Source: Bacteroidota bacterium | GTDB lineage: Bacteria > Bacteroidota > Bacteroidia > Bacteroidales > JACABE01 | DNA: 64,000 nucleotides | NCBI GenBank assembly: GCA_026391675.1 | Contig: JAPLDQ010000042.1 | Span: forward strand, 1-64,000 | Reading direction: 5' to 3' | Part shown: positions 47,050-55,587 of the stretch, piece by piece | Numbering within the stretch: the stretch's first letter is position 1 | Layout of the letters: each line of letters begins with the position of its first letter | Made by a program: the position numbers and the translations under genes | Notes under the pieces: generated by a model | What the model was told of the DNA's origin: nothing | The model's input: only the letters and a program-made list of their open reading frames with translations | The model's database searches: none

Positions 47050-47661
47050 ATGTTTACAGGAATTGTAGAAAAAACAGGAAAAGTAGTTAGTATTGAAACA
47101 GACAAAAGCAATTTTAACATTACAATTGAAACAGAAATTGCTGATGAATTAAAAATTGACCAGAGCATGAGCCATGATGGTGTTTGTTTAACGATTGTTA
47201 AGGTTGATCATACAAAAAAACAATATGTTGTAACCGCCATACAGGAAACACTGGACAAAACAAATTTAGGAACCTGGCATGCCGGATATGAAGTTAATCT
47301 GGAGCGTTCGATGCGCATGGATGGCCGTTTTGACGGACATATCGTACAGGGCCATGTTGACCAGACCGCCACTTGTGTTAAAGTAGAAGAAATGGACGGA
47401 AGCTGGAAGTACACTTTTACCTATGATGTTACTAAAAATAATATTACCGTTGAAAAAGGTTCTATTTCTGTTAATGGTGTTAGTTTAACGGTTGTTGATT
47501 CCAAACCCGGATTATTTTCTGTAGCTATTATTCCATTTACATATCAGGTAACCAATTTCCATAATTTTAAACAAGGAACTATGGTAAATATCGAATTTGA
47601 CGTATTTGGTAAATATGTAGCCCGTTTGCTCGATTTGTATATGGAACAGAAGAAAGCATAG
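47050..47661 (+). CDS. ribE: Riboflavin synthase alpha subunit
   Basis: 203 residues, normal size. It dismutates two 6,7-dimethyl-8-ribityllumazine molecules to riboflavin. Two homologous lumazine-binding barrels: MFTGIVEKTGKV with GVCLTIVKV, and GHIVQGHVDQ with GVSLTVVDS. It lies 20 bp after the surface protein gene on the same strand; no FMN riboswitch is possible in that gap. A terminator follows. Confidence 0.96.
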   Translation: MFTGIVEKTGKVVSIETDKSNFNITIETEIADELKIDQSMSHDGVCLTIVKVDHTKKQYVVTAIQETLDKTNLGTWHAGYEVNLERSMRMDGRFDGHIVQGHVDQTATCVKVEEMDGSWKYTFTYDVTKNNITVEKGSISVNGVSLTVVDSKPGLFSVAIIPFTYQVTNFHNFKQGTMVNIEFDVFGKYVARLLDLYMEQKKA

Positions 47662-47695
47662 AAAGTTATGAGTTATAAGATATAAGTTATTTTAT

Positions 47696-47732
47696 AAAAC
47701 CTTTCAGATATTAAAATCCGGAAGGTTTTTTT
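47696..47732 (+). terminator. Terminator of ribE
   Basis: AAAACCTTTC (47696-47705) pairs with GGAAGGTTTT, one wobble pair, loop of 14, followed by T-rich sequence. It lies 35 bp after the stop codon. Confidence 0.75.
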
Positions 47733-47792
47733 GTATTTAAATAAATGATTCAAAAATTTTCAGAAACTTATTTTTTATAAAGTTAACAGGAC

Positions 47793-47928
47793 GCACCTAT
47801 GGTGCTAAGTCCATTTAAAGGATTATTTATTATTAACGGTATGCTACTACGTAGCAGAAAAGCTGTAAAAAACTTTAATTTTTAAGTCGGAAAATACAAA
47901 TAATTCATATTATCAAGTCCGTACGACT
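47793..47928. repeat. Array of three short-loop palindromes
   Basis: GCACC-TAT-GGTGC (47793-47805), GCTAC-TAC-GTAGC (47843-47855) and AGTC-CGTAC-GACT (47916-47928), separated by AT-rich spacers of 37 and 60 bp. Resembles palindromic intergenic repeats seen in Bacteroidota genomes; this is the only copy in the window. Confidence 0.7.
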
Positions 47929-47968
47929 GAACTGTTAATGAAGCTAAATAATTATAATTATAGAAAAG

Positions 47969-48211
47969 CTAATCTTCTTTAACACTGTCTACTCCTTCAT
48001 CTTTGATTTTTTTCTGTAATCTTTTGATTTCATCATTTAATCGTCTGCTGTCGAGGGACGTCAGAAAAATATACAATAACATTCCGCTCAAAAAAACTAT
48101 ATTCCCTTCTTCAGGGAAATTATAATGTTTGAGAAGAATACCTGCAATTATAGCTAAAGCAGAAATACCCATAAAGATATTTATTACTAAATCAATCGTT
48201 TTTTTCTTCAT
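47969..48211 (-). CDS. Small two-helix membrane protein
   Basis: 80 residues, not recognised. Two membrane helices (about 6-24 and 35-51) are separated by a short loop (LKHYNFPEEGN), then a charged coiled tail (LDSRRLNDEIKRLQKKIKDEG). The architecture resembles GldL-N-terminal-like or small Bacteroidota membrane proteins, but no family can be claimed. It has its own -7 box 23 bp upstream and a basic N-terminus, so it looks like a real gene. Confidence 0.65.
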   Translation of the reverse strand: MKKKTIDLVINIFMGISALAIIAGILLKHYNFPEEGNIVFLSGMLLYIFLTSLDSRRLNDEIKRLQKKIKDEGVDSVKED

Positions 48212-48233
48212 GGCTTATGTTTTTTAGTTAATA

Positions 48234-48241
48234 CAAATATA
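48234..48241 (-). promoter_or_regulatory. -7 box TATATTTG, small membrane protein gene
   Basis: Exact TAnnTTTG match on the minus strand, 23 bp before the start at 48211. Confidence 0.5.
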
Positions 48242-48314
48242 CAATTTTTAAAAGCTTAAAGTTAAATATAGTAAGTCTAAAATAATTTTTGGGTTTATAA
48301 AATCCAAAAATATC

Positions 48315-48428
48315 TTATACAAACTGAATAATAAATTAGTTCAATCGTAAATGGTATAATGCCTAGCAGAAAGATGTTGTAGTTCCAGAAACAAAGTGAA
48401 CTGGACTACTACATATTTAAATTCGGTA
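48315..48428 (+). repeat. Intergenic two-hairpin element of about 115 bp, copy B
   Basis: Second copy of the element at 42374-42489, in the same orientation. It shares the central AAATGGTATAATGCC, the AGCAGAAAGATG/ATCAGAAAGATG segment and the GTAGTTCC / GGACTACTAC hairpin. It ends 86 bp before the valS start. Confidence 0.88.
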
Positions 48429-48461
48429 CAATTCTCTTTCAGACATTAATAAATTTTAACA

Positions 48462-48489
48462 TTGATTCAAAAAACAATTCTTATTTTTG
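48462..48489 (+). promoter_or_regulatory. Promoter of valS (-33 TTG, -7 TATTTTTG)
   Basis: TTG at 48462-48464, a 17-bp spacer (slightly short), then TATTTTTG at 48482-48489, 25 bp before the ATG at 48515. Confidence 0.6.
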
Positions 48490-48514
48490 CAGTTTTATTT
48501 TCACAAACCTTAAA

Positions 48515-51148
48515 ATGCAGATTTCTCCTAAATACAATCCTAAAGAAACAGAAGACAAATGGTATGCTTACTGGATGAAAAAGAACTATTTTCATTCAGA
48601 ACCCAATGATAAGATACCTTATACTATTGTTATTCCTCCACCTAATGTTACCGGTGTGCTTCACATGGGGCATATGCTCAATAACACCATACAGGATGTA
48701 ATTATCCGCCGTGCCCGTATGAAAGGCTTTAATGCCTGCTGGGTTCCGGGTACCGATCATGCATCAATTGCCACAGAAGCAAAGGTTGTAGCTAAGTTAC
48801 GCGAAGAAGGCATCCAAAAAGCTGATCTTTCAAGGGAAGATTTTCTGAAACATGCATGGGAATGGAAAGACAAACATGGCGGTATTATACTTGAGCAATT
48901 AAAGAAACTTGGTGCCAGCTGCGATTGGGAACGAACCAAATTTACCATGGATGAGGATATGTATCAGTCTGTAATTCAGGTATTTGTTGATTTGTATAAT
49001 AAAGGGCTTATCTATCGCGGTGTACGCATGGTTAACTGGGATCCTAAGGCCCTTACTGCACTTTCTGATGAGGAAGTTATTTATAAAGAAGTTAACTCTA
49101 AACTTTATTATTTAAAATATTTTATTGAAGGCAGCAATGATTCTATCACAATTGCAACCACACGTCCCGAGACTATACTGGGCGATACAGCTGTTTGTGT
49201 TCATCCTGAAGACGAAAGATATGCTTATCTGAAAGGAAAACGGGTAATGGTACCACTTATCAATCGTTCGGTTCCTGTAATTTTTGATGAATATGTTGAC
49301 CGTGAATTTGGTACAGGTTGTTTAAAAATTACACCTGCACATGATATCAACGATTATAATCTTGGCCTCAAATATAAATTAGAAAGCATTGATATTTTCA
49401 ACGACAATGGCACTTTAAATGAAAAAGCCCAGCTTTATACAGGCGAAGACCGCTTTATTGTCCGTAAAAAGATAAGCAAGGAACTGGATGAAAAAGGACA
49501 TCTTGCTAAAATTGAGGAATATATCAACAAAGTTGGCTATTCAGAGAGAACAGATGAGGTAATTGAACCTAAACTTTCTTTGCAGTGGTTTATGCGCATG
49601 AGTGAAATGGCTAAGCCTGCATTGGACGTGGTAATGAATGATGAGGTAAAATTTCATCCTGTAAAATTCAAGAATACTTACAGGCATTGGATGGAAAACG
49701 TTAAAGACTGGTGTATTTCTCGTCAGTTGTGGTGGGGACAACGTATTCCTGCCTGGTATCTGCCCAATCGTGAGATTGTTGTTGCAATGAATGCTGAAGA
49801 TGCACTGAATCTTGCTCAGCACAGATTCCCTGACCAACATTATACTTTAACTGATTTAAGACAGGATGAAGATGTGTTGGATACATGGTTCTCTTCATGG
49901 TTGTGGCCTATATCAGTATTTGACGGCATACGTCATCCAGGCAATGAAGATATTAAATATTATTATCCAACCCAGGACCTGATTACAGCACCGGAAATAC
50001 TCTTTTTCTGGGTAGCACGTATGATTATGGCCGGATTGGAATACAGAAAAGAAATTCCTTTTAAAAATGTATATTTAACAGGTATTGTAAGGGATAAGTT
50101 AGGCCGTAAAATGTCAAAATCACTGGGAAATTCACCTGATCCTATACAATTAATGGAACAATACGGTGCTGATGGTGTACGTGTTGGGATGTTGCTCACT
50201 TCACCTGCCGGAAACGATTTGCCTTTTGACGAAAGTCTTTGCGAACAGGGGCGTAATTTTAACAATAAAATCTGGAATGCCTTGCGCTTGCTTAAAGGCT
50301 GGGAAATTGATACACAGATTCCTCAACCTGATTATGCAAAAATTGCTATTGAATGGTTTGAAGCCAAATTGAATGAAACCTTTATCAATATTGAGGATCA
50401 TTATGATAAATATCGCTTAAGCGATGCATTGATGACAACTTATAAACTGATATGGGATGATTTTTGCTCATGGTATCTTGAAATGATAAAACCTGTTTAT
50501 CAGATGCCTATCGATGCTGTTACGTTTGAAAAAACCATAGCTATTTTCGAAAAACTGATGAAGATACTGCATCCTTTTATGCCGTTTATAACTGAAGAAA
50601 TCTGGCATTTACTGCGCGACAGAAATGAAGATGAAAACCTGATGGTAACAGAAATGCTTAAACCTGAAACGTTTAATCCATTGATTTTAACAAAATTTAA
50701 TACAGCATTAGATGTAATTATTGCAATCAGAACGTTACGTAAAGAAAAAAATATACTGAATAAAGAAAGCATTTCGCTTTTCATTCGTAAAAATAATGAT
50801 GAAAAACCGGATACAACTTTTGATACTATTGTTGCTAAACTTTGTAACATTGACAAAATTGAATATGTGAACGAAAAAATTGAAAATGCTCAATCTTTTA
50901 TTGTGAAAACTACAGAATTTTATGTTCCTTTGTTGTTGGAAATTAATGTTGAAGAAGAGTTTGCTAAATTGAAAACGGAACTTGAATACACATTTAAATT
51001 CCTGAATTCTGTAAAAGCAAAACTCAGTAATGAGCGTTTTGTAAATAGTGCACCTGCTCAGGTAGTTGATCTGGAAAGAAAAAAACAATCAGATGCAGAA
51101 CAAAAAATAATAGTGATTGAAGAACAGATCTGTAAATTAGGGGTTTAG
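48515..51148 (+). CDS. valS: Valyl-tRNA synthetase
   Basis: 877 residues, normal length. A class I synthetase charging tRNA-Val. The HIGH motif is HMGH at 50-53 ([10 protein letters not shown]), and KMSKS lies in [12 protein letters not shown] near 530-541. The CP1 editing domain shows [14 protein letters not shown] tRNA-binding anticodon domain and a C-terminal coiled coil (about 810-877) complete it. It stands alone, with its own promoter. Confidence 0.98.
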   Translation: MQISPKYNPKETEDKWYAYWMKKNYFHSEPNDKIPYTIVIPPPNVTGVLHMGHMLNNTIQDVIIRRARMKGFNACWVPGTDHASIATEAKVVAKLREEGIQKADLSREDFLKHAWEWKDKHGGIILEQLKKLGASCDWERTKFTMDEDMYQSVIQVFVDLYNKGLIYRGVRMVNWDPKALTALSDEEVIYKEVNSKLYYLKYFIEGSNDSITIATTRPETILGDTAVCVHPEDERYAYLKGKRVMVPLINRSVPVIFDEYVDREFGTGCLKITPAHDINDYNLGLKYKLESIDIFNDNGTLNEKAQLYTGEDRFIVRKKISKELDEKGHLAKIEEYINKVGYSERTDEVIEPKLSLQWFMRMSEMAKPALDVVMNDEVKFHPVKFKNTYRHWMENVKDWCISRQLWWGQRIPAWYLPNREIVVAMNAEDALNLAQHRFPDQHYTLTDLRQDEDVLDTWFSSWLWPISVFDGIRHPGNEDIKYYYPTQDLITAPEILFFWVARMIMAGLEYRKEIPFKNVYLTGIVRDKLGRKMSKSLGNSPDPIQLMEQYGADGVRVGMLLTSPAGNDLPFDESLCEQGRNFNNKIWNALRLLKGWEIDTQIPQPDYAKIAIEWFEAKLNETFINIEDHYDKYRLSDALMTTYKLIWDDFCSWYLEMIKPVYQMPIDAVTFEKTIAIFEKLMKILHPFMPFITEEIWHLLRDRNEDENLMVTEMLKPETFNPLILTKFNTALDVIIAIRTLRKEKNILNKESISLFIRKNNDEKPDTTFDTIVAKLCNIDKIEYVNEKIENAQSFIVKTTEFYVPLLLEINVEEEFAKLKTELEYTFKFLNSVKAKLSNERFVNSAPAQVVDLERKKQSDAEQKIIVIEEQICKLGV

Positions 51149-51333
51149 ACTATTAGATTATTAGACTGTTGGAAGGTAAGAACTTGTTATTCTTAATGTA
51201 ACGAGACAATTAGATTAAAAAATATTAATAAAATACATTTTAAATCAAGTTAATTTAAATATAAAACGGGTTTATAATTTACAATTACATTTTATAAACT
51301 TTATAACATTACAAACTTTATAAACTAACAAAC

Positions 51334-54300
51334 ATGAAACAATATCAAAAACTAAACAATGTAATTGGTTGGTTCACATTTCTGATAGCTGCAGCAGTTT
51401 TTCTGATGACAGCCGAACCAACAGCAAGCTGGTGGGATTGTGGAGAATACATTGCAACTGCTTTTAAATTACAGGTTGGTCACCCACCGGGAGCACCTAC
51501 CTTTCAGTTGTTTGGAAGAATTTTTTCATTATTTGCCTTTGGAGATGTTACAAAAGTAGCATATATGGTTAATGCGATGTCAGCATTAATGAGTGCTTTA
51601 ACAATATTGTTCTTATTCTGGTCTATAACCCTGCTTGGTAAAAAGTTAGTGTTAAAACACGGTGAAATGACCATGCCAAAAATGATTGCAATTTTTGCCA
51701 GCGGTTTTATTGGTGCTTTAGCATATACCTTCTCCGATTCGTTCTGGTTTTCTGCAGTTGAAGGCGAAGTTTATGCCACTTCATCTTTTTTTACAGCTCT
51801 GGTATTCTGGGTTATACTTAAATGGGAAAGTATATCTGAAGAAAAACACTCATTCCGCTGGATTATATTGATATCATTTCTGATTGGAATATCAATAGGT
51901 GTGCATTTATTGAATTTATTAGCTATCCCTGCTATCGTATTTGTTTATTATTTCAAAAATTTCAAAACAACAACCAAGGGTAATTTTATATCTATTTCTA
52001 TTGCCTTAATAATGCTGGCTGTTATTTTATGGGGAATAATTCCATGGATTGTAAACTTAGCAGGTAAATTTGAGTTGTTTTTTATTAATGGTGTCGGTTT
52101 ACCTTTTAACTCAGGTACCATTATTTACTTTATTTTAATAATTACAGGAATTGTTGTAGGAATCAGATATACAACCCGTAAGAAGAAAGTTGTAGTTAAT
52201 ACTATTTTGGTTGCATTGATTTTTATACTGGTAGGTTATTCATCATTCTTTATATTAATTATCCGTGCCAATGCCAATACGCCAATTAACGAAAATAATC
52301 CAAGTGATGCAATTGGTTTATTATCATACTTAAACCGTGAACAGTATGGTGAAAATCCTTTAGTCTATGGACAATATTTTACAGCAAAACCTATTGGTTC
52401 TGAAAAAGGTTCTACCAAATACGTTAAAGGAAAAGACAAATACGAAGAGGCAGGCAGTAATTATTCCTATAAGTATGATGACAAAGAATGTACCATTTTC
52501 CCCCGTATGTACAGCAATGACGATAGTCGTCAACATCCTGCCATGTATAAAGTATGGGCAGATATTCATGGTGACCGTAAGCCAACTTTCAGCGAAAACG
52601 TTAAGTTTTTCTTCAGCTACCAGTTAGGCCATATGTATTTTCGTTATTTTATGTGGAACTTTGTCGGACGTCAGAATGATATTCAGGGTCATGGTTATGA
52701 TGTTAATGGAAATAAAGAGATAATGAATGGCAACTGGATCAGCGGAATTAAATCTATTGATGCCATGCGTTTGGGTAATCAGGATAATTTACCTGCAAAC
52801 ATGTTGAATAACAAAGCCCGGAATACTTTCTATTTTCTTCCTTTAATCCTTGGTTTAATCGGGATGTATTATCAATATAAGAAAAATGCTAAAGATATGT
52901 TTGTTGTATTTTTATTATTCTTCTTTACAGGTTTAGCCATTGCCATTTATCTGAATATGCCGCCAATGCAGCCACGTGAACGTGATTATGCATTTGCCGG
53001 TTCATTCTATGCTTTTGCTATCTGGATAGGCTTAGGTGTAATGGCAATTTTTGACTTTTTATCCAAACAAAAAGTACCGGCTATGACAAGTGTTATTATT
53101 GCTACTGTAGTTTCATTTTTCTCTACACCTTACCTGATGGCAAAAGGTGGCTGGGATGATCATGACCGTAGTAATAAATATTCAGCCCGCGATATTGCTG
53201 TTAATTATCTTAATTCATGTGCTCCTAATGCCATATTGATTACAAACGGTGATAATGACACTTTCCCATTATGGTATGCTCAGGAAGTGGAAGGTGTCAG
53301 AACTGATGTCAGGGTTGTTAATTATACACTTGCTTCAGGCGCCTGGTATGTAGAACAGTTATTTAAAAAAATGTACGATTCTCCACCTTTACCATTTACT
53401 TTACCTATTGAAAAATATAAACAGGGATGCAATGATTATGTTCCTGTAAGTGAAAGTAATATAGCTGAATTTTCTGATTTAAAACAGGTTATTGATTTTG
53501 TAAACAGTGATAGCCCCGAAGCAAAAGCTACCATGCAGGATGGTCAGCTTAGCAGTTATGTTCCTACCAATAAGGTTAAACTTATCATTGATTCAGCCTA
53601 TTTAATAAGTAAAGGTATTGTTTCTAAGGATAAAGCCGGAAAATTCTTCCCTTCCTTTGAATGGACTATTAGTAAAGGCGGTTTGTTTAAAAATGAAACT
53701 ATGTTCCTTGATTTTTTGGCAACCAATAAATGGCAGAGACCTGTTTATTTTGTAAATCCTTCTTCTGTAAGAAATATTGCAAATATCAGCGATTATTGCC
53801 AGCAGGAAGGCGTTGTTTATCGTTTATTACCTTATGCTTCCGATAACAGAAGTGAAGGATTTGCAGGTGTTTCTGTTGATGCTACTTATGATTTACTTGT
53901 TAATAAAAGCAAATGGGGTAACCTGAATAAACCTCATGTTTACGTTGATCCGGAAAGTTTCCGCAGTTGTCAGGTAGCCCGTAGTCAGTATGCAAGATTA
54001 GCTCAGGCATTGATTATTGAAAACAAAAAGGATTCAGCGGTAAAAGTGCTGGATAAAGCAAATGAGTTCTTCCCGAACGAAAAAATCGCCTATGATATTT
54101 ATATGATTTCTCACATACAATTGTATTACAATGCTAATGCCTTCGATAAAGGAAATAAAATGGCTGAAATCATCTTAAATAAATGTAAAAGTGAACTGGA
54201 ATATTTCGATTCATTGGAAGCTGAATACAGAAAAAGTGTGGCTCAGGAGAGAGCACAGGCAGTTTATGCAGTAAAAAGTATTGCCCAGATTTGTAATCAG

Positions 54301-54363
54301 TTTAAGCAGGACGCATTAATTAAAAAAATTGAACTGATACTTAAAGCACATCCTGATATGTAG
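51334..54363 (+). CDS. DUF2723 (TMEM260-like) membrane protein, probable protein O-mannosyltransferase
   Basis: 1009 residues. The N-terminal half holds about eleven membrane helices. The first loop has SWWDCGEYIATAFKLQVGHPPGAPTFQLFGRIFSLFAFGD (residues 30-69), the hallmark of DUF2723, with acidic residues in the GT-C catalytic position. Long periplasmic segments follow. The C-terminal 130 residues look like TPR-type helices (QALIIENKKDSAVKVLDKANEFFP). Human TMEM260, of the same family, is a protein O-mannosyltransferase; by analogy this protein may glycosylate exported proteins. It stands as a single gene after a 185-bp AT-rich gap. Confidence 0.82.
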   Translation: MKQYQKLNNVIGWFTFLIAAAVFLMTAEPTASWWDCGEYIATAFKLQVGHPPGAPTFQLFGRIFSLFAFGDVTKVAYMVNAMSALMSALTILFLFWSITLLGKKLVLKHGEMTMPKMIAIFASGFIGALAYTFSDSFWFSAVEGEVYATSSFFTALVFWVILKWESISEEKHSFRWIILISFLIGISIGVHLLNLLAIPAIVFVYYFKNFKTTTKGNFISISIALIMLAVILWGIIPWIVNLAGKFELFFINGVGLPFNSGTIIYFILIITGIVVGIRYTTRKKKVVVNTILVALIFILVGYSSFFILIIRANANTPINENNPSDAIGLLSYLNREQYGENPLVYGQYFTAKPIGSEKGSTKYVKGKDKYEEAGSNYSYKYDDKECTIFPRMYSNDDSRQHPAMYKVWADIHGDRKPTFSENVKFFFSYQLGHMYFRYFMWNFVGRQNDIQGHGYDVNGNKEIMNGNWISGIKSIDAMRLGNQDNLPANMLNNKARNTFYFLPLILGLIGMYYQYKKNAKDMFVVFLLFFFTGLAIAIYLNMPPMQPRERDYAFAGSFYAFAIWIGLGVMAIFDFLSKQKVPAMTSVIIATVVSFFSTPYLMAKGGWDDHDRSNKYSARDIAVNYLNSCAPNAILITNGDNDTFPLWYAQEVEGVRTDVRVVNYTLASGAWYVEQLFKKMYDSPPLPFTLPIEKYKQGCNDYVPVSESNIAEFSDLKQVIDFVNSDSPEAKATMQDGQLSSYVPTNKVKLIIDSAYLISKGIVSKDKAGKFFPSFEWTISKGGLFKNETMFLDFLATNKWQRPVYFVNPSSVRNIANISDYCQQEGVVYRLLPYASDNRSEGFAGVSVDATYDLLVNKSKWGNLNKPHVYVDPESFRSCQVARSQYARLAQALIIENKKDSAVKVLDKANEFFPNEKIAYDIYMISHIQLYYNANAFDKGNKMAEIILNKCKSELEYFDSLEAEYRKSVAQERAQAVYAVKSIAQICNQFKQDALIKKIELILKAHPDM

Positions 54364-54371
54364 CAGAATTC

Positions 54372-54410
54372 CATATCCTGACTTGCTTTTTGCATTTCAG
54401 GATATGTTTC
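54372..54410 (+). terminator. Terminator of the DUF2723 gene
   Basis: CATATCCTGA (54372-54381) pairs perfectly with TCAGGATATG (54397-54406), followed by TTTCTTTAT. The 15-base loop and imperfect U-tract make it moderate. Confidence 0.6.
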
Positions 54411-54438
54411 TTTATAAAAAGAAGTTTTATATAACTAA

Positions 54439-55197
54439 ATGAGCATCAAAAACAGCATACCGAATTTTATTACACTACTTAATTTATTATGTGGATGTTT
54501 AGCTATTGTTGCTGCTTTTGAGACCAATCTGGTATTAGCATCAGTTTTGGTCTTTGCAGGTGCTTTTTTTGATTATTTTGATGGAATGGCAGCTCGAATA
54601 TTGCATGCAAAATCAGAGATTGGCAAACAACTGGATTCATTGGCTGATGTAGTTACATTTGGTGTTGTTCCGGCAATAATTTCATATAAACTTTTACAAA
54701 TTGCAGCTGTAAATAATGCTTTTATTACCAATAATAATTTTTTATTATACATTCCATTTATAATAGCACTATTTTCAGCTTTACGTTTGGCAAAATTTAA
54801 TATTGACAGCCGTCAGACCACTTCATTTTTAGGACTTCCAACACCTGCCAATGCTATATTCTGGGCTTCGGCTCCATTGATAATATACTATAAAGGTTTT
54901 GAGGGAATTAATGTTTTTGGGCAGTTAAATGTAATTATAGCTTCTCTTTTTCAAAATGCTTATTTCTTAATTGCATTTTCAATTCTGATGTCAGCTTTAC
55001 TGATAATCGAAATTCCACTTTTTTCACTGAAAATGAAAGATTTAAGCTGGAAGAACAACATGATTCAGTACATTTTCCTGATTACTGCATTTTGTTTATT
55101 ATTGGTTTTAAATTTTACTGCATTACCAATTATTATTCTTATTTATATTCTTTTTTCAATTTTTCAATATTCTTTTAATCATTCAAAAAAACAATAA
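54439..55197 (+). CDS. pssA: CDP-diacylglycerol-serine O-phosphatidyltransferase
   Basis: 252 residues with about seven membrane helices. It makes phosphatidylserine, the precursor of phosphatidylethanolamine, in the inner membrane. The CDP-alcohol phosphotransferase signature is complete: Asp48-Gly49-x2-Ala52-Arg53-x8-Gly62-x3-Asp66-x3-Asp70. It precedes purS by 12 bp, so the two may share a transcript. The matching decarboxylase (psd) is not in the window. Confidence 0.95.
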   Translation: MSIKNSIPNFITLLNLLCGCLAIVAAFETNLVLASVLVFAGAFFDYFDGMAARILHAKSEIGKQLDSLADVVTFGVVPAIISYKLLQIAAVNNAFITNNNFLLYIPFIIALFSALRLAKFNIDSRQTTSFLGLPTPANAIFWASAPLIIYYKGFEGINVFGQLNVIIASLFQNAYFLIAFSILMSALLIIEIPLFSLKMKDLSWKNNMIQYIFLITAFCLLLVLNFTALPIIILIYILFSIFQYSFNHSKKQ

Positions 55198-55209
55198 AAA
55201 CAATTATAT

Positions 55210-55461
55210 ATGAATTTTAGAGCAGAAATTGATGTAATGCCGCTCAAAGCATTACTCGACCCACAGGGAAAAGCAGTTACCTCGAGCATGAAAAATCTGG
55301 GATTACCCACTATTACAAATGTCAGAATAGGTAAACATATAACGATGGAAGTTGAAGCCGATAATAAGGATGCTGCCAGTGCAATGGTTGAAAAAGCCTG
55401 CAAAGACCTTTTACACAATCCTATCATGGAAGGTTTTGAATTTCACTTGATTGAAATTTAA
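55210..55461 (+). CDS. purS: FGAM synthase subunit PurS
   Basis: 83 residues, the size expected for PurS, which bridges PurQ and the short PurL in the FGAM synthase complex. It shows the ferredoxin-like pattern with VMPLKALLDPQGKAV (13-27) and the GLPTITNVRIGKHI segment (34-47) common to the family. It is separated from purQ by about 28 kb. It is followed by a strong terminator. Confidence 0.93.
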   Translation: MNFRAEIDVMPLKALLDPQGKAVTSSMKNLGLPTITNVRIGKHITMEVEADNKDAASAMVEKACKDLLHNPIMEGFEFHLIEI

Positions 55462-55526
55462 TATCTGCTAACTATTTGTGTATAAGTTCTTTTTTACAAT
55501 CTTTTAACACATTAATTATACTAATT

Positions 55527-55559
55527 TGCCAAACAAAATGTTAATTGTTTGGCATTTTT
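55527..55559 (+). terminator. Terminator of pssA-purS
   Basis: TGCCAAACAA (55527-55536) pairs perfectly with TTGTTTGGCA (55545-55554) around an 8-base loop, followed by TTTTTC. It lies just upstream of the dsbD promoter. Confidence 0.85.
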
Positions 55560-55561
55560 CT

Positions 55562-55569
55562 TACTTTTG
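55562..55569 (+). promoter_or_regulatory. -7 box TACTTTTG, dsbD
   Basis: Exact TAnnTTTG match 18 bp before the ATG at 55588. An in-frame TTG start at 55549 would lie upstream of this box and inside the terminator hairpin, so it is rejected. Confidence 0.65.
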
Positions 55570-55587
55570 TTTCTTAAATATTTAACT

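Larger units (their letters stand above)
47662..47968. other. 307-bp convergent intergenic region
   Basis: No gene is seen. It holds the ribE terminator (47696-47732) and an array of three short palindromes (47793-47928). Confidence 0.75.
48212..48514. other. 303-bp divergent intergenic region before valS
   Basis: No gene is seen. It holds the -7 box of the small membrane protein gene, copy B of the 115-bp element (48315-48428) and the valS promoter. Confidence 0.75.
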
